From Lautropia dentalis (GTDB lineage: Bacteria > Pseudomonadota > Gammaproteobacteria > Burkholderiales > Burkholderiaceae_E), in contig NZ_RRUE01000001.1 of the NCBI RefSeq assembly GCF_003892345.1, forward strand, positions 217,008 to 281,007: DNA of 64,000 nt, given 5' to 3'. A model generated the notes under the pieces. The model did not search any database and was not told the origin of the DNA. It saw only the letters and a list, made by a program, of their open reading frames with translations. Below, in pieces: positions 11,301 to 19,397 of the stretch; the stretch's first letter is position 1, and each line of letters starts with the position of its first letter. Made by a program: the position numbers and the translations under genes.

Positions 11301-12155
11301 GTCGATGGTGACGGGCTGGCCGGGGTCGAGCGCTTCGACGCCCTTCTTGCCGTGGCCGCCGGGATTGCGTGCCAGCAGGCCCACCAGCATGCGGTGATAG
11401 AAACCGTCCCGGCCCCCGGGGCCACCGGCTTCCTGAAACGCGTGGGCCTTGGGATCACCGGGATAGGTCCTGTCGATCACCACGTCGTAGAAGGGCGCGG
11501 CGCTGATGGTCAGCGGGCCGGGCAGGGCCGGTGGCATCACGGCCGGGGCGTTCTGTTCGCCCGCCTGCAGGGTAGGGGCCGGCATGGCGGTGCCATTGGC
11601 CACGGTGCCGAGGATGGTGGCCCGGAAGTCGGTGGCCTGGGTACCCGAGCCGGAAAAGTCGTCCAGCACGCAGGTCAGGGTCTGGTGGTCGGCCGAGACG
11701 CTGGAGCCGTTGGCACAGCCTTCCACGGCCTTCGGCCATTCGGCCATGGGGGTGCCATCGGCCTGTTTCGGCAGGGTCAGGGTGATGCGCGCGTTTTTCG
11801 TGCCGCCCGAATAGGAAATGGCCACCCGGTAGGTGACTTCGTCGTGGGTGCGCACGCGGCCGTTGCGGGGGCCGCTGTCCAGGCCGGGGCCGTCGCTGCC
11901 GTCCCAGCCCGGGGTGCCATCGGCTTCGATGGTGTAGGCCACGGCGGTCAGGGCGGCGTGGGCGGGCGCGCCCCACAGGGCCAGTGCCGCCATGACCGCA
12001 GCCGCCAGCGACTGCCGGCGGGGCAGAGGGCATGCGCCGGTGATGCTGCCCGGATGCGTGGCTTTCATCGATGACGGGATGGGCTGCCCGCTGGCAGGCG
12101 GCTGGTGTGCGGCGTGGATGGAGGAAGGCGCGAGCGGGACTACTGTTTGCGTCAT
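5307..12155 (-). CDS. Giant secreted DUF11 / SdrD-B-like repeat surface protein, paralogue 2
   Basis: A 2,282-residue protein starting three bases after the stop of the upstream outer-membrane protein (TGACACATG), so translation is probably coupled. A long N-region with a hydrophobic core ends in a PAHA-ALTAV signal cleavage site near residue 68; an alternative Met at residue 29 would give a more normal signal length. Segments visible: DUF11-like near 870 (PPGFALEKRTEP), SdrD-B-like near 1080 (SGRVFLDMDGQ), prealbumin-like repeats near 1200-1730, a second DUF11 near 1930-1990 (TTLVIEKSSGLRSVELGEQ), and a C-terminal SdrD-B-like domain near 2095-2155 (AGQIFVDCNGNSIKDREE). After that comes a basic Gln/Ala-rich tail. 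There is no LPXTG, autotransporter barrel or obvious type I signal, so retention at the surface probably depends on the barrel-type partner gene upstream. Function in adhesion or envelope structure is inference. Confidence 0.85.
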   Translation of the reverse strand: MTQTVVPLAPSSIHAAHQPPASGQPIPSSMKATHPGSITGACPLPRRQSLAAAVMAALALWGAPAHAALTAVAYTIEADGTPGWDGSDGPGLDSGPRNGRVRTHDEVTYRVAISYSGGTKNARITLTLPKQADGTPMAEWPKAVEGCANGSSVSADHQTLTCVLDDFSGSGTQATDFRATILGTVANGTAMPAPTLQAGEQNAPAVMPPALPGPLTISAAPFYDVVIDRTYPGDPKAHAFQEAGGPGGRDGFYHRMLVGLLARNPGGHGKKGVEALDPGQPVTIDLDVSGYPQSVRLDNWRTAANTPNAADRPSGSFQTGQGCGSTWVRGSTPGLLAGGPLNMYQRVLDLGPDTGNTPTIVANGGTCVATRTADGLPTSQRVQIRISGIDTSLKHTPTHKHPSFAIDASDFWVSNKAVVFWTDIADYPVQQQIDHTLKLAAISARSLSGQPIQNVRTSNDSFTYPLVNQIEGRASKIWFPDTSLTLPEGGTVREPTYREDAIVDYMAPGQHVGSRISFSNRGSVAYRNIVLCEVIDRSAFDLGSHFSAWDVYNDRRGQGTVEYGVRPGSPYFASTDSASGPSFKDTSPGGRSDYSRATCNDPGIVWYTRPEKARAAGGPTYIRATLAHQAGGKGYHLFVQGLKLRTTWASTVQVLAPQAGTRVQGDDIAENTVLRNRAWVHADNMPVTEVQRFAALRDHLQVKRVRTITRVNNDIIEPASAATQPLAAGQIVTFRLQPRYATLLPPQPGTVTVTDFLPAGLVYQAGSGTRGGQPDEPVVETDTATGQTKLTWTYENVTPHFGPDGDDAARLPAITFRTRLSRRLTNGSSVRNQAIISGGAADDVPDCTRDAAGNLAACTKRSDSELRISTPPGFALEKRTEPAQIEPGDPFAYTIDFYSMGRALQQVDIPDIIDILPHAGDGNRDTSRAFEGRQPASRFQTGAWHLVSVDRPAIDPGMEIYYTRRAPRDIHNDPRDASNAIPGGSTRWCREAEFGTAGCPATIAETTAVRTSPTLATLPSNQPYGLVLHMASDPVIAQPGDLFANQAAARPDNRASDLLLALSDAGLNTRVVSPGAGQMAAISGRVFLDMDGQADSSAEHNRPLAGQCIRLSGTDDRQRPITLSTRTDADGHYSLAPDGSRESAAGNGSPDSSTSSGTTPGNTTSSSASSTSAASHSATPQTNASNGTRAIYPNGDCSGTALTRFHGIRGGQYTLSRITPTSQGNTASRPRAGSAGGDASSTEQLIGNISLKGGQAATHYDFIDVPPAPQLTLTATVGNTHGGSHTHNDVTLAATRQQADGSPEPATRKSGKSGDTAVTAATVTAGIWTLDSTSLPGYTTSGWTCSITRQGGEQRETKLAGTSPALPLLNGDRASCTITYADRPATLTLINTVTNSNGRSNTAADFDLSATGPLSGQNGGDNNTQTPAFSGKTGTPAVTSVQVLPGSYRLHATNLLDSDGKPIYVPGAWSCTVNADDAAQSAAGGSASGTVSGASPNAAASGAASGAASGTASGSSATGHTSVRDVTPITEDSGNAQKGDADVTLANGDNVVCTINHSDAPVSLSLKLDIINQYGGTATTDDNTVSASGQGKEIHSPKKAESSDPVPVAPGVYRLTGLSLPGYQTGSWACDGGTLQDTYVVDGQTQNGPFLVTGNRANIGCRFTLKDIPASIRVEKSVAGEPALVAGTANEYTVQHIVTVTHQSGVDATYDLTDTPAFDPDVQVVSTQITLESDDGDDDAGSASRTGRDGQSLRTNATPSAANDNRTGQTPSRTSRGQNSLQPLNITPITLTNGTVQWPLASRRVLKMQDTTTGHSGRHVYRMTSRIRVPFGSSTHNNRCTTGGATNTATGTAVGTGTGTGSVATTSAATGSIASSTGSATGGNGLHNTVSLTHYDGALQPINSTPLTSQACVDTPEPIESTTLVIEKSSGLRSVELGEQVAYRLRIRNTGNTPAIKPVVVDLLPRGFRLEPGSVRVQNATATNVEMASSRELRITLDRIDMPGSTTGNATASSTAGNTAAGTGNPDTTGSRLTGSTGTSSRDVLITYRLRAGVGSQEGDGINRAHIQCVAPRSPSGLADCSNESRWKVQVTGGIFSEEACLAGQIFVDCNGNSIKDREELGIPGVRLYLENGTWLVSDEQGKYSHCGLRPRTHVLKVDSRTLPRRSRLVTSSPQNVGDANSLFIDARKGMLHRADFIEGSCSNAVIEQVKARQAQGPATSVQTEGPLPPAGSGATEKHHNTGTPLQQTQPALTFDSKGRLTSRPRQQGTDSARQPLSRTRY
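6954..8062. repeat. Long near-identical duplicate segment, copy B (partner 1-1180)
   Basis: Second member of the near-identical pair, covering about residues 1364-1734 of the 2,282-residue protein. Compared with copy A it lacks the Gly/Asn tract and carries a slightly longer Ala/Ser/Gly spacer near 7610-7700. Flanking sequence on the right shows much lower similarity to the paralogue. Confidence 0.85.
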
Positions 12156-12158
12156 GTG

Positions 12159-15100
12159 TCAGCGGTCCAGCGTGCGGTTCACGTCCGGATCGTTGCCGCT
12201 GAACAGCCGCTCGTCGAACTTGAAGCGCAGGCGCAGGTAGGCGCCCCGGCTGGTGTATTCGGAACCGGTCAGGTCGTGATCGCGGAAGCCCGTCCAGTTG
12301 TAGCCGGCCGACAGCCACAGGTTCGAGGTGAGCAGGTAGCCGATTTCGGCACCGGCTGCATTCTGGCTGTTCAGGCGCGGGCTCCACAGGCGGTAGGCCA
12401 GTGCGCTCACGTCCCAGCGCTCGGTCAGCCCGTAGGTGATGCGGCCACCGGCCAGCCAGGCGCGGAAGGTGCTGCGACCGGCATCGGCAAAGCGGTCGGT
12501 CTGGCGCTTGCCGGCCAGCCGCCCGGTCAGCCACCAGGTGCGGCTGGGGTGCCAGTCGGACACGACGCTGGCGATGTGTTTTTCATAGCCGTCGGATGCG
12601 GCCTCCGTGTTGCCGGCGTCACCGGTGCCCAGCACAGGATCGCGCCGTTTCCACCATTCGTAGCGGAACAGGGTGTTGGTGCGGTTGGTTTCGGTGTCGC
12701 GGAAGGCCAGACCCAGCTGAAAGCGGTTTTCGTAGCGTTTGGGGGCGTTGCCGTCGAAGTCGTTCAGCAGGTAATAGTTGCGGATCAGCGCTGTCCAGTC
12801 TTCGTTCAGTTTGCGCGACAGGCTGAGGGTGGACAGCCAGCTGTCGTAGCCGCGCAGGTACGGATCGGCCTGCGCGGTGGTGTTGCCATCGGTCACGCGC
12901 TGTCCGCCGGTGTGGCGCCATTCCAGCCGGTTGGCAACCTGCCACAGGCCGTTGGGTTTCCACTGGAGGCCGGTGGTGATGGCGGTGGCGTTGCGGTCGG
13001 TGCCGTCGAGCACCTTCAGGTGTTCGGCGCCGGTCTGCAGGCTGAGTTTCGGCGAGATGCGCCAGGTGTTGCGGATGCCGTTGGCCCACTGTGCCTGTTT
13101 TTCGCTGATGGCGTCGTACATGCGGTATTCGCTGTAGACGTTGCCATCTTCCATGTATTCGGTGTCGATGCCGAACACGAAGGCGCTGCTGCGGTAGGGG
13201 CTGGCCTTGCGGGCGCCGGTCAGCGGATCGACCACGGTGCTGCTGGTGGCCACGCTGGACAGGCCGGTGTTCCATTCGTAGCGGCCGAACAGACGGGTCT
13301 TTTCCTTGAGCTGGTAGCTGGTGCCGAGGGCAGCGCGGCGGTGCTCGCGGTGCGAGACATCCTGCTCCACTTCGGCGCCGATGCGCCAGCGGGTGACGGG
13401 CAGGATGGACAGGCCGATCTGCGCGGCGGTGTATTCGACGGGCACGCCGGCCAGGCCGGTGCCCACACTGCTGCCGTAGCCGGTGCTCCAGCCGCTGCCG
13501 GTGTTGTAGAGGGTTTCGCCGCGGATCGGGTCGAGCGCGCTGTTGCTGCTGCCGTACAGGCCGCCGCCGAAGCCCTGATCGACCACGCCGACGCCGTAGG
13601 GCGCGGTGAGGTTGCTGGCGGTGACGAGGCCGCCGGTGGCGGTGGTGCCGGCCTTTTCATCGACGCGGTTGGCGCCCAGCTCCAGACGCACCTTCGGACT
13701 CAGGTCCAGCTGGACGCCGGCCTGGATCTGGGTGCGCTCGGCCTGGGTCTGGCGGTCCTCGACGAAGTTGCCGCGGGTGTAGACGGCCACGCCGATCTGG
13801 CTGTCGGGCTGTGACGTTGAGGTGCTGCAGCCGTCCGTCGCGGAGGCGCGGTCCTGCGTGCCGTCGTTGCGGCCGGTGTGGGCGTGGGTGTCCTGGGGCG
13901 AGCAGTCGTCAGGACTCGTGCCAGTGCCAGTGCTTGTGCTTGTGCTTGTGCCGGTGCTCGTGCCTGTGGTTGCCGTGGGATCGTCATGCTCGCTGCCGGA
14001 TTGCGCGGCGGCTGCGAGGGTCGCGGCTTCTCCGGCATGGCGGTTGGCTTCGGCCACGGCAACGGCCTCGCGCAGGATGCGCCGGGCCTCCAGGCCGGCC
14101 TGGCGCTGGCCGCCGGCAAAGGAGGAAGCGGGGTTGTTGAAGCCTTCGTCGCTCTGGCCATACCAGACACCGATGGCGCCCCGGTCGCCCTCGTAGCCGG
14201 CTTCGGCACGCCAGGCATTGCCGGCGACCTGGCCGTCACCGCCTGCGAGCTTCGTGGGGTCGAGGTTGTAGCGGTGGCCGCCGACGGCATCGGCGGTGGT
14301 TTTGGTGCGGGCGATTTCGGCGCGCGCCCAGCCTTTGTCACCGAGCGTGGTGCCGACGTTGGCGCTCCCCATTTCGAACGGGGCCAGCGGGTTGCGGTCC
14401 TTCACCCAGGAGCCGCCCATGTCGCTGCCCTCGGTGGGCTGCACCTGGCCGCTGACGCCGTAGACCCAGTAGCGCTCGCCGCCCTGGTCCACCTCGTAGG
14501 TGATCCGTACGGACATGGGGTTGAGGTTTTCATCCAGTGAGGGGACCGGGCGATTGAGCAGGATGCGGCCGCTGAAGGGCTCGAAGGTGTAGTCGGTGAA
14601 GCGGGTCAGTGGCTGGGTCTTCAGGATGCGCGACGGCGCATGCCGGTCACGGGTGACCAGCACGACCTGTTCGGTGCCCACCACGGCACTGGCTGCGTTG
14701 GTGACGGTGTAGGGGCCCGAAATGCCACGCCCCGGAAACTCTTCCACCACCTGGCGCAGGCTGTCGTAGGCGGCAAAGCTGTCGAAGAAGCCGCGCCTGC
14801 CTTCCACGTGGCCGCGCACGCCGGTCAGGGCGCGTTCGTACTGGCCGAGGTCGCGGCGCTGCAGGCGGGCCACGCGCCCCTGGCCGGCCCGTTCGGAAAA
14901 GCCGCTGCCGGTGACGATGTCGCCGTACAGCAGGTAGTTCCTGTTCTTGTCCAGCCGGACGTAGAGGCGGCTGTTGCTCTGGGCATCGAACCCGGTCTGG
15001 CTGCTGTCGCCGTAGACGGGGTACCAGCGCTCGGGGTCGAGGTCGCGGAACAGGCGGTCGTTGTCGGGATGTTCGCTGTCGTAGGCCATGGTCAGCAGCG

Positions 15101-15914
15101 TGTCGCCGCGCACCTTGCCCTTCAGGAAGAAGGCGCTCTGGGCGGCGGCGCTGCGCTTGCCATCGTGGCTCTCGCGGCTCCAGGTGCGGATCTGGTCCTC
15201 GAAGCCGTCGCTGGGGCGGGCTTCGTCCAGACGCAGGGAACGGTCACGGCGCAGCGAGATCACGCCCTCCACGAAGCCCACGGCGATCATGTCGCGCAGC
15301 TCGGGCACGAAGTCGATGTCGCCCATCACCTGCACGGGGCCGGCGGACACGCGCAGTTCCACCGTCTGCGGCGCGGCCGGTGCCAGCAGCAGCACGGTGG
15401 CATGGCCATTGTTCAGTGCCACGCGCATGCCGGGTTCCAGCGGATTCAGGTCGGCCGGGAACAGGCCCTTCTCGTCGCTGCGGGCACCAGGCAACTGCAG
15501 GCGGCCGCCGGAGGTTTCGATGTCGACGAAGGATTCGCCGCGCACGGCCTGGTTGTCGGCATCGAAGGCGCGGATGGTCAGCTTGACCGGGCTCTGGCCG
15601 TCGGCGGGCACGTCGTTGCGGTCCACCTCGACGGTGATGCGGGCAATGCCATGCTGCAGTGGGGCCACGGGCGGTTCGGCCAGCACACCGATGGGTGTGT
15701 CGGGCACGGTGACGCGCTGCAGGTCGACGTGGCTGGAGTCCAGCGGGCTGGTGACGGGTGTTTCGGCCCAGACGGCCATGGGGGCGAGGGCACAGGCGCC
15801 GAGCATGGGGGCCGTCCAGCGCAGGGCGCGCCTGCGTACGCCCGGTGGTGCCATGCGCGCCTGCGCCGGGTGATTGCGGGATCGGTCGACCTGGTTGTGC
15901 TGCTTGCCGCTCAT
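12159..15914 (-). CDS. Large outer-membrane beta-barrel-type protein, probable partner of the giant surface proteins
   Basis: A 1,251-residue exported protein; the ATG is preceded by GAGGG. The signal peptide ends near residue 50 (MAVWA-ETPV). Residues about 90-215 form an Ig-like or invasin-like domain (ITVEVDRNDVPADGQSPVKL) followed by the segment VGFVEGVISLR. The rest is rich in alternating aromatic and polar strands, with motifs such as LYVRLDKNRNYLLYGD, GRGISGPYTV and RILLNRPVPSLDENLNP. To my knowledge these are typical of barrel proteins encoded beside DUF11/SdrD-B giants. The last residues (YLRLRFKFDERLF) are strand-like. A Ser/Thr/Gly repeat insert with two cysteines lies at about 640-705. 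It is first in a three-gene operon, which suggests it anchors or exports the giants; this is inference. It is not a classic TonB-dependent receptor, since no plug or TonB box was seen. Confidence 0.75.
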   Translation of the reverse strand: MSGKQHNQVDRSRNHPAQARMAPPGVRRRALRWTAPMLGACALAPMAVWAETPVTSPLDSSHVDLQRVTVPDTPIGVLAEPPVAPLQHGIARITVEVDRNDVPADGQSPVKLTIRAFDADNQAVRGESFVDIETSGGRLQLPGARSDEKGLFPADLNPLEPGMRVALNNGHATVLLLAPAAPQTVELRVSAGPVQVMGDIDFVPELRDMIAVGFVEGVISLRRDRSLRLDEARPSDGFEDQIRTWSRESHDGKRSAAAQSAFFLKGKVRGDTLLTMAYDSEHPDNDRLFRDLDPERWYPVYGDSSQTGFDAQSNSRLYVRLDKNRNYLLYGDIVTGSGFSERAGQGRVARLQRRDLGQYERALTGVRGHVEGRRGFFDSFAAYDSLRQVVEEFPGRGISGPYTVTNAASAVVGTEQVVLVTRDRHAPSRILKTQPLTRFTDYTFEPFSGRILLNRPVPSLDENLNPMSVRITYEVDQGGERYWVYGVSGQVQPTEGSDMGGSWVKDRNPLAPFEMGSANVGTTLGDKGWARAEIARTKTTADAVGGHRYNLDPTKLAGGDGQVAGNAWRAEAGYEGDRGAIGVWYGQSDEGFNNPASSFAGGQRQAGLEARRILREAVAVAEANRHAGEAATLAAAAQSGSEHDDPTATTGTSTGTSTSTSTGTGTSPDDCSPQDTHAHTGRNDGTQDRASATDGCSTSTSQPDSQIGVAVYTRGNFVEDRQTQAERTQIQAGVQLDLSPKVRLELGANRVDEKAGTTATGGLVTASNLTAPYGVGVVDQGFGGGLYGSSNSALDPIRGETLYNTGSGWSTGYGSSVGTGLAGVPVEYTAAQIGLSILPVTRWRIGAEVEQDVSHREHRRAALGTSYQLKEKTRLFGRYEWNTGLSSVATSSTVVDPLTGARKASPYRSSAFVFGIDTEYMEDGNVYSEYRMYDAISEKQAQWANGIRNTWRISPKLSLQTGAEHLKVLDGTDRNATAITTGLQWKPNGLWQVANRLEWRHTGGQRVTDGNTTAQADPYLRGYDSWLSTLSLSRKLNEDWTALIRNYYLLNDFDGNAPKRYENRFQLGLAFRDTETNRTNTLFRYEWWKRRDPVLGTGDAGNTEAASDGYEKHIASVVSDWHPSRTWWLTGRLAGKRQTDRFADAGRSTFRAWLAGGRITYGLTERWDVSALAYRLWSPRLNSQNAAGAEIGYLLTSNLWLSAGYNWTGFRDHDLTGSEYTSRGAYLRLRFKFDERLFSGNDPDVNRTLDR
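13917..13975. repeat. Hexamer microsatellite (GTGCTT/GTGCCx) in the barrel protein gene
   Basis: About nine degenerate six-base units of the form GTGCNN encode alternating Ser/Thr-Gly and Ser-Thr residues on the minus strand. The tract sits in a presumably surface-exposed loop. Changes in unit number would keep the reading frame. Confidence 0.7.
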
Positions 15915-16378
15915 TCGGGCCCTCTGTGTGGGAATGCCTGCCGGTTGAATCCGGCCCGGGCTGCGAAAAACCGGCGTGTCGCAGGGGCGGGTCGGATATC
16001 TTTTGCCGTGACAGGGAAGGGATGGTTCGCTGCCGACGGATTTTCATTGTGCGTATTTTTGGGGCGGCAGCCCATGGCACGGGGCCTGTGTTTCGGCAAC
16101 AAACAAACGGTTTTTCCGGGCCTTTCGACTGGTGGGAATCACGGGGCGATGAGTGGCCGGGCGCTGTTTGCGCGGAGCGGGATGGTTTTTGGGTGATGTG
16201 GTTTTTGTGCTGTATTTGTGAATGACAAGGGAAATGGCGGTGAGCGCAGATGGCCGGCTGGCGGGGAGAGGATGGCCGGTGGAATGCGTTGTTTTTCTGG
16301 GAAGTGTTGCCTGCGGCTGGCGCACGCACAAAAAAACCCGCCGGAGGGGCGGGTTTGGGCTCGATGCGCAGGTGAGGC
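15915..16378. other. Intergenic region upstream of the surface operon
   Basis: This stretch holds the presumed promoter of the minus-strand surface operon and, at its right end, the terminator of the superoxide dismutase gene. No convincing -35/-10 pair, small gene or RNA was recognised in the rest. Confidence 0.5.
16331..16356 (-). terminator. Intrinsic terminator of the superoxide dismutase gene
   Basis: Read on the minus strand, AAACCCGCC, a five-base loop and GGCGGGTTT form a perfect 9-bp stem that continues directly into a T run (complement of 16331-16336). It lies 23 bases after the stop codon of the gene that ends at 16379. Confidence 0.9.
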
Positions 16379-17011
16379 TCAGCCTTTGGCGGCGTCGTAA
16401 CGGCGGGCCACTTCGTCCCAGTCGATCACGTTGTAGAACGCGGCGATGTAGTCGGGACGGCGGTTCTGGTAGTGCAGGTAGTAGGCGTGCTCCCACACGT
16501 CCAGGCCCAGCACCGGGGTGTTGCCGCTCATGCCGGCCACCTTGCCCATCAGCGGGTTGTCCTGGTTGGGCGAGCTTTCGACCACCAGCTTGCCATTGGC
16601 ATCGACCGACAGCCAGGCCCAGCCGCTGCCGAAGCGGGTCAGCGCGGCCTTGGTGAAGGCGTCCCTGAAGGCATCGAAACCGCCCAGGTCACGGTCGATG
16701 GCGCTGGCCAGTGCGCCGGTGGGCTTGCCACCCTTGTTGGGGCCCATGATGGACCAGAACAGGCTGTGGTTGGAATGGCCGCCACCATTGTTGCGCACGG
16801 CGCCGCGGATGGCTTCCGGCAGGTTGTCGAGGTAGGCGATGAGGGCATCCACCGGCTCGTCGGTGGCGATGCCGGCGCCTTCCAGGGCGGCATTCAGGTT
16901 GTTGACGTAGGTCTGGTGGTGTTTGGTGTAGTGGATTTCCATCGTCTGCGCGTCGATGTGGGGTTCGAGCGCATCGTAGGCGTAGCCCAGTGTGGGCAGC
17001 GTGTAGGCCAT
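16379..17011 (-). CDS. sodA: Superoxide dismutase, Mn-type
   Basis: A 210-residue cytoplasmic enzyme that dismutes superoxide to oxygen and hydrogen peroxide. The start ATG at 17011 was chosen because AGGAG lies 7 bases upstream and the protein then begins [15 protein letters not shown] like the family; the frame is open further upstream but without homology. Metal ligands are visible: His in MEIHYTKHH, His in [11 protein letters not shown], and Asp/His in [14 protein letters not shown]. The GGGHSNH glycine and the Gln in SSPNQDNPL are the residue types usual in Mn enzymes, as opposed to iron enzymes, so I favour MnSOD; cambialistic use cannot be excluded. It is followed by a strong terminator and is probably monocistronic. 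Confidence 0.95.
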   Translation of the reverse strand: MAYTLPTLGYAYDALEPHIDAQTMEIHYTKHHQTYVNNLNAALEGAGIATDEPVDALIAYLDNLPEAIRGAVRNNGGGHSNHSLFWSIMGPNKGGKPTGALASAIDRDLGGFDAFRDAFTKAALTRFGSGWAWLSVDANGKLVVESSPNQDNPLMGKVAGMSGNTPVLGLDVWEHAYYLHYQNRRPDYIAAFYNVIDWDEVARRYDAAKG

Positions 17012-17148
17012 GGTGTTCTCCTGAAGCAGGGAAAGTGGGTGAGGAAGGTTAGGGCGGTTCGTGCACCCGTTTGCCCGTGCGGGGCGGAATGGGTTCACGA
17101 CATGCGCCGTGCCGGCCATCCCGGAGCGGCCGGCGGATAGGGGCGATA

Positions 17149-18357
17149 TCAGACCCGTTTGAAGATCAGGGTGGCGTTGGTGCCGCCAAAGCCGAAGCTG
17201 TTGGACATGACGGCGTCGAGCGACACGTCGCGGTTCTCGCGCAGGATGGGCATGCCCTCGGCCTTTTCGTCCAGTTTCTGGATGTTGGCACTGCCGCAGG
17301 CAAAGCCGTTCTGCATCATCAGGATGGCGTAGATGGCCTCGTTGGAGCCGGCGGCCCCCAGCGCGTGCCCCGACAGCGACTTGGTGGAGCTGATCGGCGG
17401 GATGTCGTTGCCGAAGGTGGCGCGGATGGCCTCCAGCTCCTTGGTGTCGCCCACCGGGGTGGAGGTGCCGTGGGCGTTGATGTAGTCGACCTTGCCACCG
17501 TGCTGGGCCAGGGCCATCTGCATGCAGCGCACGGCGCCCTCGCCGGAGGGCTGGACCATGTCGTAGCCGTCGGAGGTGGCGCCGTAGCCGGTGAGTTCAC
17601 ACAGGATGTTCGCGCCACGGGCTTTCGCGTGTTCGTACTCTTCCAGCACCAGCATGCTGCCGCCGCCGGAGATGACGAAGCCGTCACGGTCGGCGTCGTA
17701 GGCGCGACTGGCCACCTCGGGGGTGTCGTTGTAGCGGCTGGACAGGGCGCCCATGCCGTCGAACAGCATGCTCATCTGCCACGATACTTCCTCGCCGCCA
17801 CCGGCGAAGACGATGTCCTGCTTGCCCAGCTGGATGAGTTCGGCACCGTGGCCGATGCAGTGGGCGCTGGTGGAGCAGGCCGAGCTGATGGAGTAGTTGA
17901 CGCCCCTGATCTGGAAGGGCGTGGCCAGACAGGCCGAGACGGTGGAGCCCATGCACTTGGTGACGCCATAGGCACCCACGCGCTTGACGCCGCTGGCCCG
18001 CAGCGTGTCGGCCAGTTCGACCTGCGACGACGAGGAGGCGCCGCCGCTGCCGGCCACGATGCCGGTGCGGATGTTCGAGACCTGTTCCGGCGTGAGGCCC
18101 GCCTGGGCGATGGCTTCCTTCAGGGCGATGTAGGTATAGGCGGCCGCATTGCCCATGAAACGCACGACCTTGCGGTCGATGTGTTCCTTCGTGTCGATGG
18201 CGATGTTGCCGGCCACCTGGGAGCGCAGGCCCATTTCCCGGTAGGTTGGGTCGGAGGTGATGCCGGACTTCAGGCCGCGCAACGACGCCAGGACTTCCTG
18301 GCAGTTGTTGCCCAGGCTGGAGACGATGCCGATGCCGGTGACGACGACGCGTTTCAT
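17149..18357 (-). CDS. fabB: 3-oxoacyl-[acyl-carrier-protein] synthase I
   Basis: A 402-residue condensing enzyme of type II fatty-acid synthesis that elongates unsaturated intermediates made by FabA. The Cys-His-His triad is visible: catalytic Cys in SSACSTSAH, His in [11 protein letters not shown] and His in [11 protein letters not shown]. The N-terminus [18 protein letters not shown] and C-terminus [13 protein letters not shown] are family hallmarks. It follows fabA by 75 bases on the same strand, and the fabA-fabB pairing identifies FabB rather than FabF. Together they define the anaerobic route to unsaturated fatty acids. Confidence 0.95.
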   Translation of the reverse strand: MKRVVVTGIGIVSSLGNNCQEVLASLRGLKSGITSDPTYREMGLRSQVAGNIAIDTKEHIDRKVVRFMGNAAAYTYIALKEAIAQAGLTPEQVSNIRTGIVAGSGGASSSSQVELADTLRASGVKRVGAYGVTKCMGSTVSACLATPFQIRGVNYSISSACSTSAHCIGHGAELIQLGKQDIVFAGGGEEVSWQMSMLFDGMGALSSRYNDTPEVASRAYDADRDGFVISGGGSMLVLEEYEHAKARGANILCELTGYGATSDGYDMVQPSGEGAVRCMQMALAQHGGKVDYINAHGTSTPVGDTKELEAIRATFGNDIPPISSTKSLSGHALGAAGSNEAIYAILMMQNGFACGSANIQKLDEKAEGMPILRENRDVSLDAVMSNSFGFGGTNATLIFKRV

Positions 18358-18432
18358 GCTATGGCTCCCGGATGCTTGCGTGACGGGCGATGTGAATGCT
18401 GCACAGGAAGGAACAGGGGGCAGGAGGGCTGG

Positions 18433-18957
18433 TTAGAAGTCATCCGTGCTGGTGAACAGACCCACACGCAGGCCGTTGCCTTCGTAGATCTTGCGGCCAT
18501 CCACGCTCATCTCGGCGTCGGCAATGCCCAGCACCAGTTTGCTGTTCATCACGCGCTTCATGTGGATGTGATAGGTGATCTTCTTGTGGGTGGGCAGGAC
18601 CTGGCCGCTGAACTTGACCTCGCCGCAGCCCAGCGCACGGCCGCGGCCGGGGGCACCGGTCCAGCCCAGGTAGAAACCGACCAGCTGCCACATGGCGTCC
18701 AGCCCCAGGCAGCCGGGCATGACGGGGTCGCTCTCGAAGTGGCAGCCAAAAAACCACAGGTCCGGGCTGATGTCCAGCTCGGCGATGATCTCGCCCTTGT
18801 GGAACTTGCCGCCCGTTTTGTTGATCTCGACGATGCGGTCGACCATCAGCATGTTGGGCAGGGGCAGGCGGGCATTGCCGGGGCCGAAGAGCTGGCCCTT
18901 GCCGCAGGCGATCAGTTCTTCCTTGGAGTAGCTGTTTTGGGGGGCGAACGCGGTCAT
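18433..18957 (-). CDS. fabA: 3-hydroxydecanoyl-[acyl-carrier-protein] dehydratase/isomerase
   Basis: A 174-residue enzyme that dehydrates 3-hydroxydecanoyl-ACP and isomerises the trans-2 to the cis-3 double bond, the branch point to unsaturated fatty acids. The catalytic His is in [14 protein letters not shown] and the Asp in [10 protein letters not shown], both as in the family. The start [15 protein letters not shown] was chosen because homologues begin there and an upstream in-frame Met at 19011 adds only unrelated residues. It is first gene of the fabA-fabB pair. Confidence 0.95.
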   Translation of the reverse strand: MTAFAPQNSYSKEELIACGKGQLFGPGNARLPLPNMLMVDRIVEINKTGGKFHKGEIIAELDISPDLWFFGCHFESDPVMPGCLGLDAMWQLVGFYLGWTGAPGRGRALGCGEVKFSGQVLPTHKKITYHIHMKRVMNSKLVLGIADAEMSVDGRKIYEGNGLRVGLFTSTDDF

Positions 18958-19397
18958 GTCAGTCCTTGAAACGGGCGGGCTGGCCGTCGGGCTGACGGGC
19001 CAGGAGGCCACGGGGCCCCCTTGTGCGGATCCGCCCGTCGTAGAGGCCGATTTCAGTGGAAACCCTCAATGTTATGCGCAAATTGCCCTTTCTTGATGAA
19101 TCAGGGTGTGTTGCCGGGTTTTTGCTGCAGTGTGGCCGGGCCGAAGGATGCCTGCAGGGCCGCCCCGCTGTCAAACCGGACGGGGTCCCGGCGCCCCTCG
19201 TCCGATGATTGTGTCACGCCTGCCTGACAGCCGGTTGGCGAGAAACTGCGCCAGGCTTGTGCCAGACGCACGTTGCCGGTGCAGGTACAAGTGGCCGGTG
19301 CAGGTGCAGATGCATATGCCGGTACAGGTGCCGGTATGAAAGCCCGCACAGCAGTGCCCGCGCTTTCGGCCGTGGCGGCGGGCAGGGGAGAGCCCCA
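18958..19397. other. Intergenic region upstream of fabA
   Basis: About 440 bases between fabA and a solute-binding protein gene, both read leftward. It must contain the fabA promoter, but no clear -35/-10 pair or FabR-like operator was recognised. The right part holds a degenerate direct repeat. No gene is supported here. Confidence 0.5.
19275..19337. repeat. Degenerate direct repeats with a GCCGGTRCAGGT core
   Basis: Four units beginning GCCGGT, three of them GCCGGTRCAGGT, occur within 63 bases, spaced 12-24 bases apart. The internal arms GCATATGC and GGTACA are also partly palindromic. The tract lies between two genes and no function can be read from it. Confidence 0.55.

Noticed and set aside
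9069-12074. A 1,001-codon open frame on the plus strand, antisense to the 2,282-residue surface protein
   Set aside because: It is the in-register mirror of a very GC-rich gene and its translation is an Ala/Gly/Val-rich string without any family motif. The minus-strand protein has signal peptide and domain motifs.
15244-16329. A 361-codon minus-strand frame overlapping the start of the outer-membrane protein
   Set aside because: Arg/Pro/Ala-rich out-of-frame translation lacking a signal peptide or motif; the 1,251-residue frame has both.
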